From Levilactobacillus spicheri DSM 15429 (GTDB lineage Bacteria; Bacillota; Bacilli; Lactobacillales; Lactobacillaceae): a stretch of 64,000 bases of DNA. This document shows, in pieces, positions 7,750 through 16,020 of the stretch (position 1 is its first letter; every line of letters starts with the position of its first letter). The position numbers and the translations under genes are program-made. The notes beneath the pieces are model-generated. The model saw only the letters and a program-made list of their open reading frames with translations. It was not told where the DNA came from and searched no databases. Location: assembly GCF_001435095.1 (NCBI RefSeq), contig NZ_AZFC01000015.1, positions 197,864-261,863 on the forward strand. The letters run 5' to 3'.

Positions 7750-8880
7750 ATGACACACATCGTGATCGCAGCGGATTCATTCAAAGGCAGCGCGACCTCT
7801 CAGCAGGTCGGCGAGTACCTGACCAACGGCATTTATCGCGTCGACCCTACGGCGGAGGTGACCACCGTGCCCATCGCGGATGGTGGGGACGGCACGGTCG
7901 CCAGCGTCTTGGCGGCCTTAGGTGGCCAGACCCTGACCACCACGGTCGAAGGCCCCCTCGGTACGCCCGTTGAGGCGCAGTGGGGGCTCTTAGACGACCA
8001 CCACACGGCCATCATCGAAATGGCGGCCGCCGCTGGGTTGAACCTGGTGCAGCCCGACCTGGCCCCTTTAGCAGCCAGTACCTATGGTGTGGGCCAGTTG
8101 ATGGCCGCGGCCATGGCGGCTGGTGCGACCACGATTTACCTGGGCCTCGGTGGGAGTGGCACCACCGATGGCGGTAGTGGCCTGTTGCAGGCGCTGGGTG
8201 CGCAACTGCTGACCGCAGACGGCACGCCCATTCCCCGGGGCGGGGCCGGCCTGCGCCAGTTGGCCCGGGTCAACCTGGGCACGTTGACGCCCCAGCTGGC
8301 GGACGTGACGGTGATCGGCCTCACCGACGTCAGCAACGTTTTGACCGGTCCGTTTGGTGCCGCGGCCGTATATGGTCCGCAAAAGGGCGCGACGCCCGCC
8401 ATGGTGACCGAGTTGGACCAGAATCTTGACCACTACCAGGCGGCGCTGGCCGCCCAGAACGACTTCCCCCAGAGTTGTCCGGGCGATGGTGCCGCTGGTG
8501 GGACCGGCTTTGGCCTGCGCGTGTTAGGTGCGCGCCTCCAACCCGGCACGGCGACGATTCTCAAGTTGACCCATTTCCAAGACCGGTTAGCCCACGCCGA
8601 CCTGGTGCTCACCGGTGAGGGCCGCATTGACGGCCAATCACTGATGGGCAAGGCTTCGATTGGCGTGGTGCGCCTGGCCAAGCAGCTACAGTTGCCGGTG
8701 TTCTTGATCGCCGGCAGCGTCGGGGACGACCTCGATGCCATCTACGGCACCGGTGTTGACCTGGTCCTCTCCTCAACCGTCTCCCCCATGACGGTCGACC
8801 AGGCCGTCGCACAGGTCGCCCCGCTCCTGACCCAGGCCGGCGTGACGGCGATGCACGCCTTCCAGCTGACCCAACGATAA
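7750..8880 (+). CDS. Glycerate kinase
   Basis: 376 residues, family length about 370-380 (GarK/GlxK type, PF02595). It phosphorylates glycerate with ATP to 2- or 3-phosphoglycerate, feeding it into glycolysis. DSFKGSATSQQV at the N-terminus, PIADGGDGT near residue 42 and GLGGSGTTDGGSG near residue 137 are the hallmark glycine-rich segments; LTGEGRIDGQS near residue 288 is also conserved. The gene follows the AMP-binding-like gene by 23 bases with AAAAAGGA before ATG, so the two may be co-transcribed. No glycerate transporter is nearby. Confidence 0.93.
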   Translation: MTHIVIAADSFKGSATSQQVGEYLTNGIYRVDPTAEVTTVPIADGGDGTVASVLAALGGQTLTTTVEGPLGTPVEAQWGLLDDHHTAIIEMAAAAGLNLVQPDLAPLAASTYGVGQLMAAAMAAGATTIYLGLGGSGTTDGGSGLLQALGAQLLTADGTPIPRGGAGLRQLARVNLGTLTPQLADVTVIGLTDVSNVLTGPFGAAAVYGPQKGATPAMVTELDQNLDHYQAALAAQNDFPQSCPGDGAAGGTGFGLRVLGARLQPGTATILKLTHFQDRLAHADLVLTGEGRIDGQSLMGKASIGVVRLAKQLQLPVFLIAGSVGDDLDAIYGTGVDLVLSSTVSPMTVDQAVAQVAPLLTQAGVTAMHAFQLTQR

Positions 8881-8894
8881 AGGAAATCTCAGTC

Positions 8895-8935
8895 AAAATA
8901 ACCCGGGAAATGATCACGATTTCCCGGGTTATTTT
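8895..8935. terminator. Terminator after glycerate kinase
   Basis: A perfect 16-bp stem (AAAATAACCCGGGAAA and its complement) with a 9-base loop and flanking A and T tracts. Confidence 0.92.
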
Positions 8936-9027
8936 GTGAGGTCGGGGTGGGGCACCGGTCGCGGTAGAGCAACGATTCGCCCTCCAAAGGGCCTGATGCA
9001 GTATGCTAAGTAACCCGTAATAACAGT

Positions 9028-9069
9028 AAAAGACCCCCGCAAACTTGTTTGGGTTTTGCGGGGGTCTTT
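9028..9069 (-). terminator. Terminator after the NlpC/P60 gene
   Basis: The stem AAAGACCCCCGCAAA and its complement are symmetric and could act in both directions; the position best suits the minus-strand gene ending at 9092. Confidence 0.88.
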
Positions 9070-9091
9070 GTGTCGTGATCAATGATGCGGG

Positions 9092-10132
9092 TTAATGGAA
9101 GACGCGGGCGATGCCGGCGACGTCCGAGCGTTGGCCGTTCTTGATCGGTTGGACCATGATGCGTGGTGGCCAACTTTCAATGACCTTGTTGTGGCCCAGG
9201 TAGATGGCCACGTGCCAGATGGTGTGGGTTCCTGGTTGGTAATAGAAGACCAGGTCGCCCCGTTGCCGGTTGCGGTAGGCCACGTGCTGGAACTTCTTGC
9301 TGGCCCAGAGGTTCCGGGAATTCCACTCGTTGCCCGGGTAAGCGTGGTGAATCGCGCTGATCGGCGCCGGATCGATTCCGCCGGCGTAGAGGGCCTGCAT
9401 GGCCAGGCCCGAGCAGTCCGTGCCGTAGATGGGTTTCGACGACGAGCCGACCAAGTACGGCTTGCCTAAGTACTTGTAGGCCTGATGGATCATGGCCTCG
9501 ATGTGTGCGGAGCGGCCGTTCCAGGCGTGGGCGCCCAGGGGAGCGACGTAGCTGTCGATACTCTTGAAGCTCGACTTGGAGAAGCCCAGCTTGACCCAGG
9601 TCTTTTCGTTCACGTTCCCCGTGACCTTGAGCCCGTGACGCCGTTGGAAGGCCTTCACGGCGTTGTACGTCGCCTGGTTGTACTTGTTATACCCGTTGGC
9701 GGTTCCTAGACGCCGCATGATCTTCCAGGTCTTGATGCCCTCGTAGTTACGTTTGACGGTGTAGCCAACCTTGCCGTAGGGCTTGATCTGCGTGTTATGG
9801 ACCTGGTAGTACTTCTGCGGGTTCTGGTAACCAGCTGTCTTGGCAACGAAGGCCTTGTTCGCAGTCAGGTACTTGCCTGTATTGGTCTTGAGTGCCGGGG
9901 CGTGCCCCTTAACGGTGACCAGCTGGGTGATCTTGGCGTAGTGGTTCTTCTTGACCGTCTGGGCCCGGTGCGTCCGGGCGGCGTCGCGGTAATAGACGAC
10001 CGTCTTTTTGGTCCGGATGATCTTGGGATTGGTGGTGTAGTAGTCGCTAGCGGCGTGCGCCGAGACGGTGCCCATGCCGGTGACCAGGCTGGTGGCTAGC
10101 AGCACCCCAGCGAGTAATTTTTTCTGAAACAC
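9092..10132 (-). CDS. Secreted NlpC/P60 endopeptidase with a peptidoglycan-binding domain
   Basis: 346 residues from GTG 10132; AAGGGGAGG lies six bases upstream, which rules out the TTG further out. The signal peptide ends around AHA-AS. A middle stretch (NQATYNAVKAFQRRHGL, then VNEKTWVKLGF) is a PG_binding_1 fold. The C-terminal third is NlpC/P60: IYGTDCSGLAMQAL gives the catalytic Cys, WHVAIYLG the His. Such enzymes cut stem peptides of peptidoglycan. The gene lies directly downstream of another secreted papain-like protein (10158), with only 25 bases between them, and the two probably share a transcript. Confidence 0.9.
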   Translation of the reverse strand: MFQKKLLAGVLLATSLVTGMGTVSAHAASDYYTTNPKIIRTKKTVVYYRDAARTHRAQTVKKNHYAKITQLVTVKGHAPALKTNTGKYLTANKAFVAKTAGYQNPQKYYQVHNTQIKPYGKVGYTVKRNYEGIKTWKIMRRLGTANGYNKYNQATYNAVKAFQRRHGLKVTGNVNEKTWVKLGFSKSSFKSIDSYVAPLGAHAWNGRSAHIEAMIHQAYKYLGKPYLVGSSSKPIYGTDCSGLAMQALYAGGIDPAPISAIHHAYPGNEWNSRNLWASKKFQHVAYRNRQRGDLVFYYQPGTHTIWHVAIYLGHNKVIESWPPRIMVQPIKNGQRSDVAGIARVFH

Positions 10133-10157
10133 GTGAATCCTCCCCTTCAATAATTGG

Positions 10158-11000
10158 TTAGTAACTTAAGGCGCGGTAAGCGTCGCGTTTGCGGTGACCG
10201 GCCAGTTGCGACAGGGTCATGCTGGTCTTCTTCTTGGTCCACGGGTCGTTGTAGTAGGCCCGCTTGGCGCTGTAGCCGCTGAGGGTGATGGCGTGGTTGA
10301 CGAAGCCGTCCACCCCGGCGACCCAGATGACCACCGGGTGCCCCTGGTTGATCTGCTTGCGGAACGTGGCAAACGACGCCCCGGTCAGGTCTTTAGCGCT
10401 ACCCAGGTGGTGTCGGACCACGCCCATTAACCCCTTGGGGTAGATCCACCAGCCGGTTGGCGAGTAGGGACTGCCCACGAAGCCCTTATTCGGGTCGTGA
10501 CTGCGGGGCATCTCTTTTGCCAGCTGCATCTTGGTGACCTTGGCACCGGCGTACTGGAGCATCATGGTCGTCGCGGTGATCTCACAGCCGGTTGGTAGTT
10601 CGGGCCGTTGGGCGATCAGGGGGACGTGGAGCTTATGTAGAGATTTGACGGTGCCGTTCTGGTGGATCCAACCGACGACCACGTGATTGGCCGTGACCTT
10701 GAGCCAGGTCCCCTTGGCGGTCCGTTCCTGCCGGGTGACGTGCACGGCGCGGTGGGCGTACTGCCGCCCGGTCGCGATGGGCTTGAGGTTGCGCTGACTG
10801 GTCTTGGCGGCCCCGGTCGCGTAGATTTTGTAATTATGCGTCTGGTTCGCCCCAATTTGGGTGTAGTAGTTGACGGTCGTCCGGCTAATGACGGGCTGGT
10901 AGGTGACCGGTTGCGCGGTGGTCGCGGCGTGTGCGGTGGTGAGCCCGAGCAGGCTGCCGACCGTTAGCGCCACGAGTCCCGCCAAGAAACGATGGTGCAT
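10158..11000 (-). CDS. Secreted C39-like cysteine peptidase family protein
   Basis: 280 residues with a signal peptide ending TTAHA-ATTA. Residues about 45-120 look like an SH3-like wall-binding region. The C-terminal part is Peptidase_C39_2 (PF13529): LPTGCEITATTMML carries the nucleophile Cys, FVNHAITLSGY the His and YYNDPW the third polar residue. These proteins are widespread in lactobacilli and are presumed to act in the cell wall; the substrate is not known. GGAGG stands eight bases before ATG 11000. It is upstream of, and close to, the NlpC/P60 gene. Confidence 0.87.
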   Translation of the reverse strand: MHHRFLAGLVALTVGSLLGLTTAHAATTAQPVTYQPVISRTTVNYYTQIGANQTHNYKIYATGAAKTSQRNLKPIATGRQYAHRAVHVTRQERTAKGTWLKVTANHVVVGWIHQNGTVKSLHKLHVPLIAQRPELPTGCEITATTMMLQYAGAKVTKMQLAKEMPRSHDPNKGFVGSPYSPTGWWIYPKGLMGVVRHHLGSAKDLTGASFATFRKQINQGHPVVIWVAGVDGFVNHAITLSGYSAKRAYYNDPWTKKKTSMTLSQLAGHRKRDAYRALSY

Positions 11001-11180
11001 GGGAATTCCTCCTTTTGGGGATGTGGTGTGCTTCCCTCAGTATAGTCTTGTGAATAGTTCGGAGCAATCATGATTTAGCCATCACGCGATTAAGCGGTTG
11101 ACGGGGAAAAGCCATCAGTGAGGGGACCGTAACCGGATGGCACGGCCCTGCGAGGGTTGGTTCCAGGGACCGGGCCACCC

Positions 11181-11213
11181 AAAAACCGCCGAACGACCGG
11201 AGCCGTTCGACGG
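11181..11213 (-). terminator. Terminator read on the minus strand
   Basis: ACCGTCGAACG pairs with CGTTCGGCGGT (one mismatch) and is followed by TTTTT on the minus strand. It would end the nicotinamidase transcript before the C39-like gene. The rest of the 11001-11320 gap holds repeat B and nothing else recognised. Confidence 0.75.
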
Positions 11214-11260
11214 TAATCGGGGGTGCCAGCTACGTGGACACTTTGAATAACTGAGTTTGC

Positions 11261-11316
11261 GTCAAAAGACAGCTGTTTCCGCTTAACGACGTCAGCTAAC
11301 CGTCTTTTGTCCCACT
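11261..11316. repeat. Intergenic hairpin repeat, family B, short copy
   Basis: Reads GTCAAAAGACAGCTGTTTCC..GCTTAA..GTCAGCTAACCGTCTTTTG then TCCCACT. It shares both ends with the element at 3471-3577 and lacks that copy's middle part. The ends are inverted repeats, so the unit can form one hairpin. Confidence 0.65.
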
Positions 11317-11320
11317 TTTC

Positions 11321-11875
11321 TTAAATGACCTTGGCCCCCAGAGCGTTCTGGAAGTGGCGCAGGGCCCACTCGTGGCCCGCCTGGTCGAAGCTCGCCACGG
11401 CGTCCTGGTGAATCACCAGTTGATAACCCAGGTTATACGCATCGACGGCGGTGTGCAGGACGCAGATGTCGGTGCAGACGCCGACCAGGTGCAGGGTGGT
11501 CACGTGCCGTTCGCGCAGCCGCAGGTCCAGGTCGGTGCCGGCAAAGCTGCTGTAGCGGGTCTTGTCGAACTGCCACACGGTCGCGTCGGCCTGGTGTTGG
11601 GCGTACCAGTCCTTGAGTGGCCCGTAGAGCTCCCGCCCCCAGGTGCCCCGAACGTTGTGCGGTGGGAACAGCTTGCTTTCGGGATGGTAAGGGTCGTGCG
11701 GTGTGTGGACGTCCGTGGGGAGCAGGACCCAGTCGCCGCGCTGGGCCATCTGGTCAGCCAGTTGTACGATGGTCGGCGCCAGGTCCTGTCCCGGTTGCCC
11801 ACAGGTCAGGGCGCCTTGGTCGGCCACGAAGTCGTTGGTGTAGTCAATGATGAGTAACGCTTGATCAGTTGCCAT
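11321..11875 (-). CDS. pncA: Nicotinamidase / isochorismatase-family cysteine hydrolase
   Basis: 184 residues. Nicotinamidase turns nicotinamide into nicotinate for NAD salvage. The catalytic triad can be placed: Asp10 or Asp13 in LLIIDYTNDF, Lys in FDKTRYSSF and Cys in GVCTDICVLH. The metal-site residues PTDVHTPHDPYH and the following SKLFPPHNVRGTWG segment match nicotinamidases of Enterococcus and Lactobacillus better than other isochorismatase-like enzymes. GAGGAGGT precedes ATG 11875. The gene is alone, with a terminator downstream. Confidence 0.88.
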   Translation of the reverse strand: MATDQALLIIDYTNDFVADQGALTCGQPGQDLAPTIVQLADQMAQRGDWVLLPTDVHTPHDPYHPESKLFPPHNVRGTWGRELYGPLKDWYAQHQADATVWQFDKTRYSSFAGTDLDLRLRERHVTTLHLVGVCTDICVLHTAVDAYNLGYQLVIHQDAVASFDQAGHEWALRHFQNALGAKVI

Positions 11876-12043
11876 AAAAAGGACCTCCTCGTCTGCTCAC
11901 TAGTATGTTGATTGGGCCCCAGTTTCGTCAACGAAGCCGCTCAACGAAATATTTATAATGGCGGTCGACCGCGGGTTCCCTGGGTTTTGATGGGATTGGT
12001 CAGCTATTTAACCTGGGAAATCGTCCCATTAAGCTAATCGTGA

Positions 12044-12072
12044 TTGACAGACACTATTTAATATCTTATACT
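12044..12072 (+). promoter_or_regulatory. Promoter of the PadR operon
   Basis: TTGACA and TATACT with a 17-base spacer, a near-consensus sigma-A promoter. An AT-rich segment with dyad character (ATATTATACGTCATAT, about 12082-12097) lies just downstream of the -10 and could be the operator of the PadR protein itself; that part is inference. Confidence 0.85.
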
Positions 12073-12123
12073 GTGGCTAAATTGATATTATACGTCATAT
12101 AGCATAGAGGGAGGGACCAGAAC

Positions 12124-12441
12124 ATGGCGATTCAGGTACCAACGGAATTGCTGGACGGGTGCGTTTTAGGGGTGCTCAGCCGCCAGGACTACTACGGCTA
12201 CGCGTTGACCCAGGAGGTCCGGCAACACCTGCCGATCTCGGAATCGACGCTGTATCCCGTGTTACGCCGGCTCAAGAAGAACGGCTGGTTGACCACCTAC
12301 GACGAAGCCTATCAGGGCCGAAACCGGCGCTACTACCGCTTGACGCGGACGGGTCAGCAACAGTTGGCGACGATACAGACCGAGTGGACGCATTTTAAGA
12401 CCGCGATGTCGGGACTATTGGAGGGGAATCAGGATGAATGA
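12124..12441 (+). CDS. PadR-family transcriptional regulator
   Basis: 105 residues, the usual size of short (subfamily 2) PadR proteins. The winged helix is clear: LDGCVLGVLSRQDYYGYAL, then SESTLYPVLRRLKKNGWL for the recognition helix, and NRRYYRLTRTGQQQL for the wing and dimer helix. It probably represses its own operon in response to envelope stress or a small molecule, as known for PadR-HAAS gene pairs. A GGAGGG site precedes ATG 12124. It overlaps the next gene by 8 bases, so translation is coupled. Confidence 0.92.
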   Translation: MAIQVPTELLDGCVLGVLSRQDYYGYALTQEVRQHLPISESTLYPVLRRLKKNGWLTTYDEAYQGRNRRYYRLTRTGQQQLATIQTEWTHFKTAMSGLLEGNQDE

Positions 12442-13072
12442 CTACATCCAAACGTTGCAACGGCTGCTGATGCAGCTGACAACTGCAGAACAACAGGACG
12501 TGGTGGAGTACTACCGCGAATATCTAGAAGACGCCGGGGTGACCACCTATCAGGGGGCCGTGGACCTCTTGGGCACGCCGCAGAAGGTCGCCCGCAAGGC
12601 CTTGGCCGATTACTCCATTAAAATGAGCGACCGGGCCGCCGACCTGGGCACCACGCCGACCGGTAAGCAGGGCACGAAGGAAAACGTGCGGATGATCTGG
12701 CTGATCATCTTGGCGTTGCTCTCGTCGCCCATCACCGTGCCCATCGTCCTGGTTTTGATTGCGATGGTGGTGGCGGTGGCCGGCGTGTTCTTCGGCCTGG
12801 TCGCCGCCGCGGTAGGCTTGTTACTCGCGGGCCTAGTCGGGGGCGTCGTGGTGCTTGCCGTTGGTCTCCTAATGCTCTTTAGCGTGCCAGCCACGGGAAT
12901 CTTTTACTTAGGGTTGGGCCTGATCATGCTGGGCGTCAGCTGGTTGCTCACCCGGATGGCCATTTGGCTGGGGAGCCTGCTGATCCGGGGATTGGCCCAG
13001 GTCGCCAAGTGGGCGTATGACCGCTGGATGCCGCAATCCAAGGCGTCACACGCAACGAAACGGGGGAAATAG
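12434..13072 (+). CDS. HAAS/DUF1700-domain membrane protein
   Basis: 212 residues. The first 60 or so (QTLQRLLMQLTTAEQQDVV, YYREYLEDAG, LLGTPQKVARKAL) are the HAAS helical domain that associates with PadR regulators. A long hydrophobic part follows with about four membrane helices between residues 90 and 190, rich in Val, Ala and Gly. The ATG overlaps the end of the PadR gene and the stop is 2 bases from the next start, so the three genes are one operon. By analogy to PadR-DUF1700-DUF4097 modules it is likely the membrane sensor or partner of the regulator. Confidence 0.85.
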   Translation: MNDYIQTLQRLLMQLTTAEQQDVVEYYREYLEDAGVTTYQGAVDLLGTPQKVARKALADYSIKMSDRAADLGTTPTGKQGTKENVRMIWLIILALLSSPITVPIVLVLIAMVVAVAGVFFGLVAAAVGLLLAGLVGGVVVLAVGLLMLFSVPATGIFYLGLGLIMLGVSWLLTRMAIWLGSLLIRGLAQVAKWAYDRWMPQSKASHATKRGK

Positions 13073-13074
13073 AC

Positions 13075-14058
13075 ATGAAACGACGGAAAAAATTGGATGT
13101 TATCATCAGTGTCGTGGCCATCGTAGTGGGGGGCATCTTGATGAGTTGGGGGATCGCACACAAGGGGATGCGCAGCGTCGTGTGGGATTCGGCCGACCAT
13201 AAGCTGGTCGTGAGCCAGACGGTCAGCCGGACCAGCCGCCCGGCGGCCTATCAGAAAATCGTGGTCGACACCAAGCTGCCGGTGACCATTCGCCGTAGCA
13301 ACGTCAGCCGGGTGACGGTCCAGCAACAGAACTTCAACCAAAAGCGCCAACCGGTCACCACGACGGTCCGGGACCACACGCTGACCATCCGGGGCGGTGA
13401 CAGTCGCCAGCACAACGTGACTTTCGATGGTCCCAGCATCACGCGAGAAGACGAGGCCTTCGACACCAGCGGCCGAATCATCGTGGAGGTCCCGCAACGG
13501 ACCAGCGTTCAGCAGGTGACGCTCCAGAAAAGCTGGACGGTCCGGCTAGAAGACCTGACTCTCAAGCAAATCACCGGCCCGACCGGGGGGAGTTTTAAGG
13601 CCAAGAACGTCACGGTCAAGCAGGCGCTGGACCTGCGGCAGGGGGATGCTGACGTGTATCTGACCAACGTCACGGCCCCGCAGCTGCAGCTCCACACCGA
13701 TGACGGCGACGTGGACGTCAAGCAGAGCCGCTTTACCAGTCGCGACAACCTGATCGCCTCGGACGAGGGCGACGTGACCCTGGCCACCACCCAGCTGGGC
13801 GGCGGTCGGGTGACCACGGGGGACGGGGACGTCCACATCCGCAGTAACGACCTGGCCCACCACCTGACCGTGACCAGCAGTGAGGGCGACCTCTCTGGCC
13901 TGGTCGCCGCCGATGCCGGGGTCACGGCCAACGGGACCAGCGATAGCGAGATCACGCTCTTCGGCCGGTCGCGCAAGTCGGGGACCCAGATTCGGCCCCA
14001 CGCCAAGGTCCAGTACACCTTCTCCGTGGGCGACGATGGCGACATCACGGTGCGTTAA
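13075..14058 (+). CDS. DUF4097-family membrane-anchored surface protein
   Basis: 327 residues. A basic N-terminus (MKRRKKLD) and one membrane helix (residues 8-26) precede a long beta-repeat region of the DUF4097 type, with short alternating strands such as LRQGDADVYL, HTDDGDVDV, SDEGDVTL and TGDGDVHI, which suggest a beta-helix. The start follows GGGGGAAAT two bases after the preceding stop. Members of this family occur downstream of PadR/HAAS genes and in LiaF-like stress modules; the exact role is not known. The protein ends GDITVR with no LPxTG motif. Confidence 0.85.
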   Translation: MKRRKKLDVIISVVAIVVGGILMSWGIAHKGMRSVVWDSADHKLVVSQTVSRTSRPAAYQKIVVDTKLPVTIRRSNVSRVTVQQQNFNQKRQPVTTTVRDHTLTIRGGDSRQHNVTFDGPSITREDEAFDTSGRIIVEVPQRTSVQQVTLQKSWTVRLEDLTLKQITGPTGGSFKAKNVTVKQALDLRQGDADVYLTNVTAPQLQLHTDDGDVDVKQSRFTSRDNLIASDEGDVTLATTQLGGGRVTTGDGDVHIRSNDLAHHLTVTSSEGDLSGLVAADAGVTANGTSDSEITLFGRSRKSGTQIRPHAKVQYTFSVGDDGDITVR

Positions 14059-14160
14059 GTCGGCGGCGACTTGACGGGGATGGTAGAATAAGGGGACTTG
14101 TGCCGCAGTAGCCAGCACCGTGGCACGGGCTATTTAAACCGTGATAAGGAGATTTTTACC

Positions 14161-15165
14161 GTGTCTGATACGAACTACTGGCAAACCATTGCCGCGCACG
14201 CCCGGACCGAAAACCGGCCCTTTTTCTCGCTTGCTCCGATGGAAGCCGTGACCAACGCCATCTTCCGGCGGGTCGTGGCCCGCGCAGCGGCACCCGACGT
14301 CTTTTTTACCGAATTTACCAATGCGATTAGCGTGACCCACCCCAAGGCCAAGTTCACGGTCCAGGGCCGGCTCTACGTGGCGCCTGAAGAGGCCCACATG
14401 CCGGTGGTCCAACTCTGGGGCAACCAACCGGAAGCCTTCGAGGCGGCCGCCCTGAACGTTAAGGACCGGGGCTATCAGGCCATCGACCTGAACATGGGCT
14501 GTCCCGACTCGACGGTCATCAAGAACCACGGGGGCAGCGACCTGATTCGCAACCCCGCCGATGCCGGCGCGGTGATCGCCGCAGCCAAGCAGGCTGGTCT
14601 GCCCGTGAGCGTCAAGACGCGGCTGGGCTACAGTCGCCTCGACGAGTGGCCGGACTGGCTGCGCTTCTTACTGGAACAGGACATTCCCTTGTTGACGGTC
14701 CACCTGCGGACCAAGAAGGAAATGAGCCGGGTCGCCGCGCACTACGAGCTGATCGACGACATCGTGAAGTTGCGGGACGAGGTCGCCCCGAACACCCTGT
14801 TGCAGATCAACGGCGACGTCGAAAACTACCAGGACGGGTGCCGCTTGGCGGCGGAACACCCCGGGGTCGACGGCATCATGATCGGCCGGGGCATCTTCAC
14901 CAGCCCATTTGCCTTCGAGCGGACGCCGCGGGCCCACAGCGTGCAGGAGCTCCTGACGCTGCTGAACTACCAGTTGGACCTGTACGACGACTTCTCGGAG
15001 CGCTTCGATACCCAACGGTTCGCGTCGTTGAAGCGTTTCTTCAAGATCTACGTGCGCAGTCAGCCCCACGCGGCGGAACTGCGGAACGCGATGATGGAGA
15101 CGCACACTACCGACGAGGTCCGGCAACTGATCGCCGACTCACCGCTGATGAAAACGGCGCAGTAA
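14161..15165 (+). CDS. dus: tRNA-dihydrouridine synthase
   Basis: 334 residues from GTG 14161, preceded by AAGGAG; the frame is open to 14098 but without a ribosome site there. Dus enzymes reduce uridines in tRNA with FMN and NADPH. FSLAPMEAVTN near residue 20 is the FMN loop, DLNMGCPDSTV carries the catalytic Cys, VSVKTRLGY and the INGDVENYQDG and GIMIGRGIF segments bind the flavin phosphate. A C-terminal helical tRNA-binding domain follows (RFASLKRFFKIYV). The HRTKKEM-type loop is LRTKKEMSRV here. Which tRNA positions it modifies cannot be told. Confidence 0.92.
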   Translation: MSDTNYWQTIAAHARTENRPFFSLAPMEAVTNAIFRRVVARAAAPDVFFTEFTNAISVTHPKAKFTVQGRLYVAPEEAHMPVVQLWGNQPEAFEAAALNVKDRGYQAIDLNMGCPDSTVIKNHGGSDLIRNPADAGAVIAAAKQAGLPVSVKTRLGYSRLDEWPDWLRFLLEQDIPLLTVHLRTKKEMSRVAAHYELIDDIVKLRDEVAPNTLLQINGDVENYQDGCRLAAEHPGVDGIMIGRGIFTSPFAFERTPRAHSVQELLTLLNYQLDLYDDFSERFDTQRFASLKRFFKIYVRSQPHAAELRNAMMETHTTDEVRQLIADSPLMKTAQ

Positions 15166-15184
15166 GGAATAACCTTTGAATGCT

Positions 15185-15236
15185 AAAAACAGGAAGAAAG
15201 TTCTCGACGTTAATCGGGGATTTTCTTCCTGTTTTT
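15185..15236. terminator. Terminator after dus
   Basis: AAAAACAGGAAGAAA pairs with its complement across a 22-base loop and ends in T5. The same stem sequence recurs at 39040 and, in part, at 60243. Confidence 0.88.
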
Positions 15237-15247
15237 GTCGTCACGGC

Positions 15248-15267
15248 CCAGCTGCGCGGAAGCAATC
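15248..15267 (+). repeat. Intergenic repeat, family A, copy
   Basis: CCAGCTGCGCGGAAGCAATC, a one-base variant of the motif found at 18538, 30022 and (reversed) 61570. The rest of the 15166-15550 gap is AT-rich towards the flavodoxin gene, with a possible TATAAT at 15469-15474 but no convincing -35. Confidence 0.55.
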
Positions 15268-15550
15268 TGATGGGCCGCCACTAGCAGGACGCGTCACCGG
15301 TTAAGCAAATTTTAGGGTGCTGCCGGCTAAAAGTGGTAAGTTAAGGAGGAACCGACCGACTGACCAGTCGTCTTGATGGCGGCCACTTCGATAAGTATTT
15401 CACTATTAAATGAATAAAAAAATTCAGAAAATTGAGGAATATGACTAGGGGATTTTTTCGAAATACGCTATAATAACGAGTCGGAAAATTTCCGCAACGG
15501 TGACCAACCATCGACAGCACCATGATTTTAACGCAAGGAGCAGAGAACTT

Positions 15551-15994
15551 ATGACGCCAATGATTCAAATTATTTTTGCCAGCATGTCCGGCCGCAACCA
15601 GGCCATCGCCATGCACCTGCAGTCTGACCTGGCCGCGTACGCCCAGACGGTGGTCACGGAAGTCTCCCAGGCCGACGCCTACGACTTACCGAACGCCGAC
15701 GCCGTGATTCTGGTGAGCTACACCTATCACGACGGGGACCTGCCCGATGAGGTCCAGGACTTCTACGAAGATTTGAAGGACGTCGACCTCGACCGCACCA
15801 AGTTTGCGGTTTGTGGGTCCAGTTCGAAGCAGCACCGGCACTTTGGGCGCGCGGTCGACTACCTGACCATTCAGCTGAATTCCAGCAATGGTGAGCAGGT
15901 GGCCGACTCCGTGAAGATTGACCAGGACCCGGACGATGCCGATTGGCAACGGGTCGATCAGTTGGCCCAACGCGTTTTAAAGAGTTTTGAGTAA
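15551..15994 (+). CDS. Flavodoxin
   Basis: 147 residues from ATG 15551, ten bases after AAGGAG. It is an FMN electron carrier: FASMSGRNQAIA near residues 8-19 is the phosphate loop (usual pattern T/S-x-T-G-N), SYTYHDGDLPDEV and CGSSSKQHRHFG surround the isoalloxazine ring. Length is typical of short-chain flavodoxins (about 148). The gene is followed by a GNAT gene 26 bases later, so the two may be co-transcribed. The redox partner is not visible here. Confidence 0.9.
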   Translation: MTPMIQIIFASMSGRNQAIAMHLQSDLAAYAQTVVTEVSQADAYDLPNADAVILVSYTYHDGDLPDEVQDFYEDLKDVDLDRTKFAVCGSSSKQHRHFGRAVDYLTIQLNSSNGEQVADSVKIDQDPDDADWQRVDQLAQRVLKSFE

Positions 15995-16020
15995 AGCAAA
16001 TCAAAAATGAGGTGACATGC

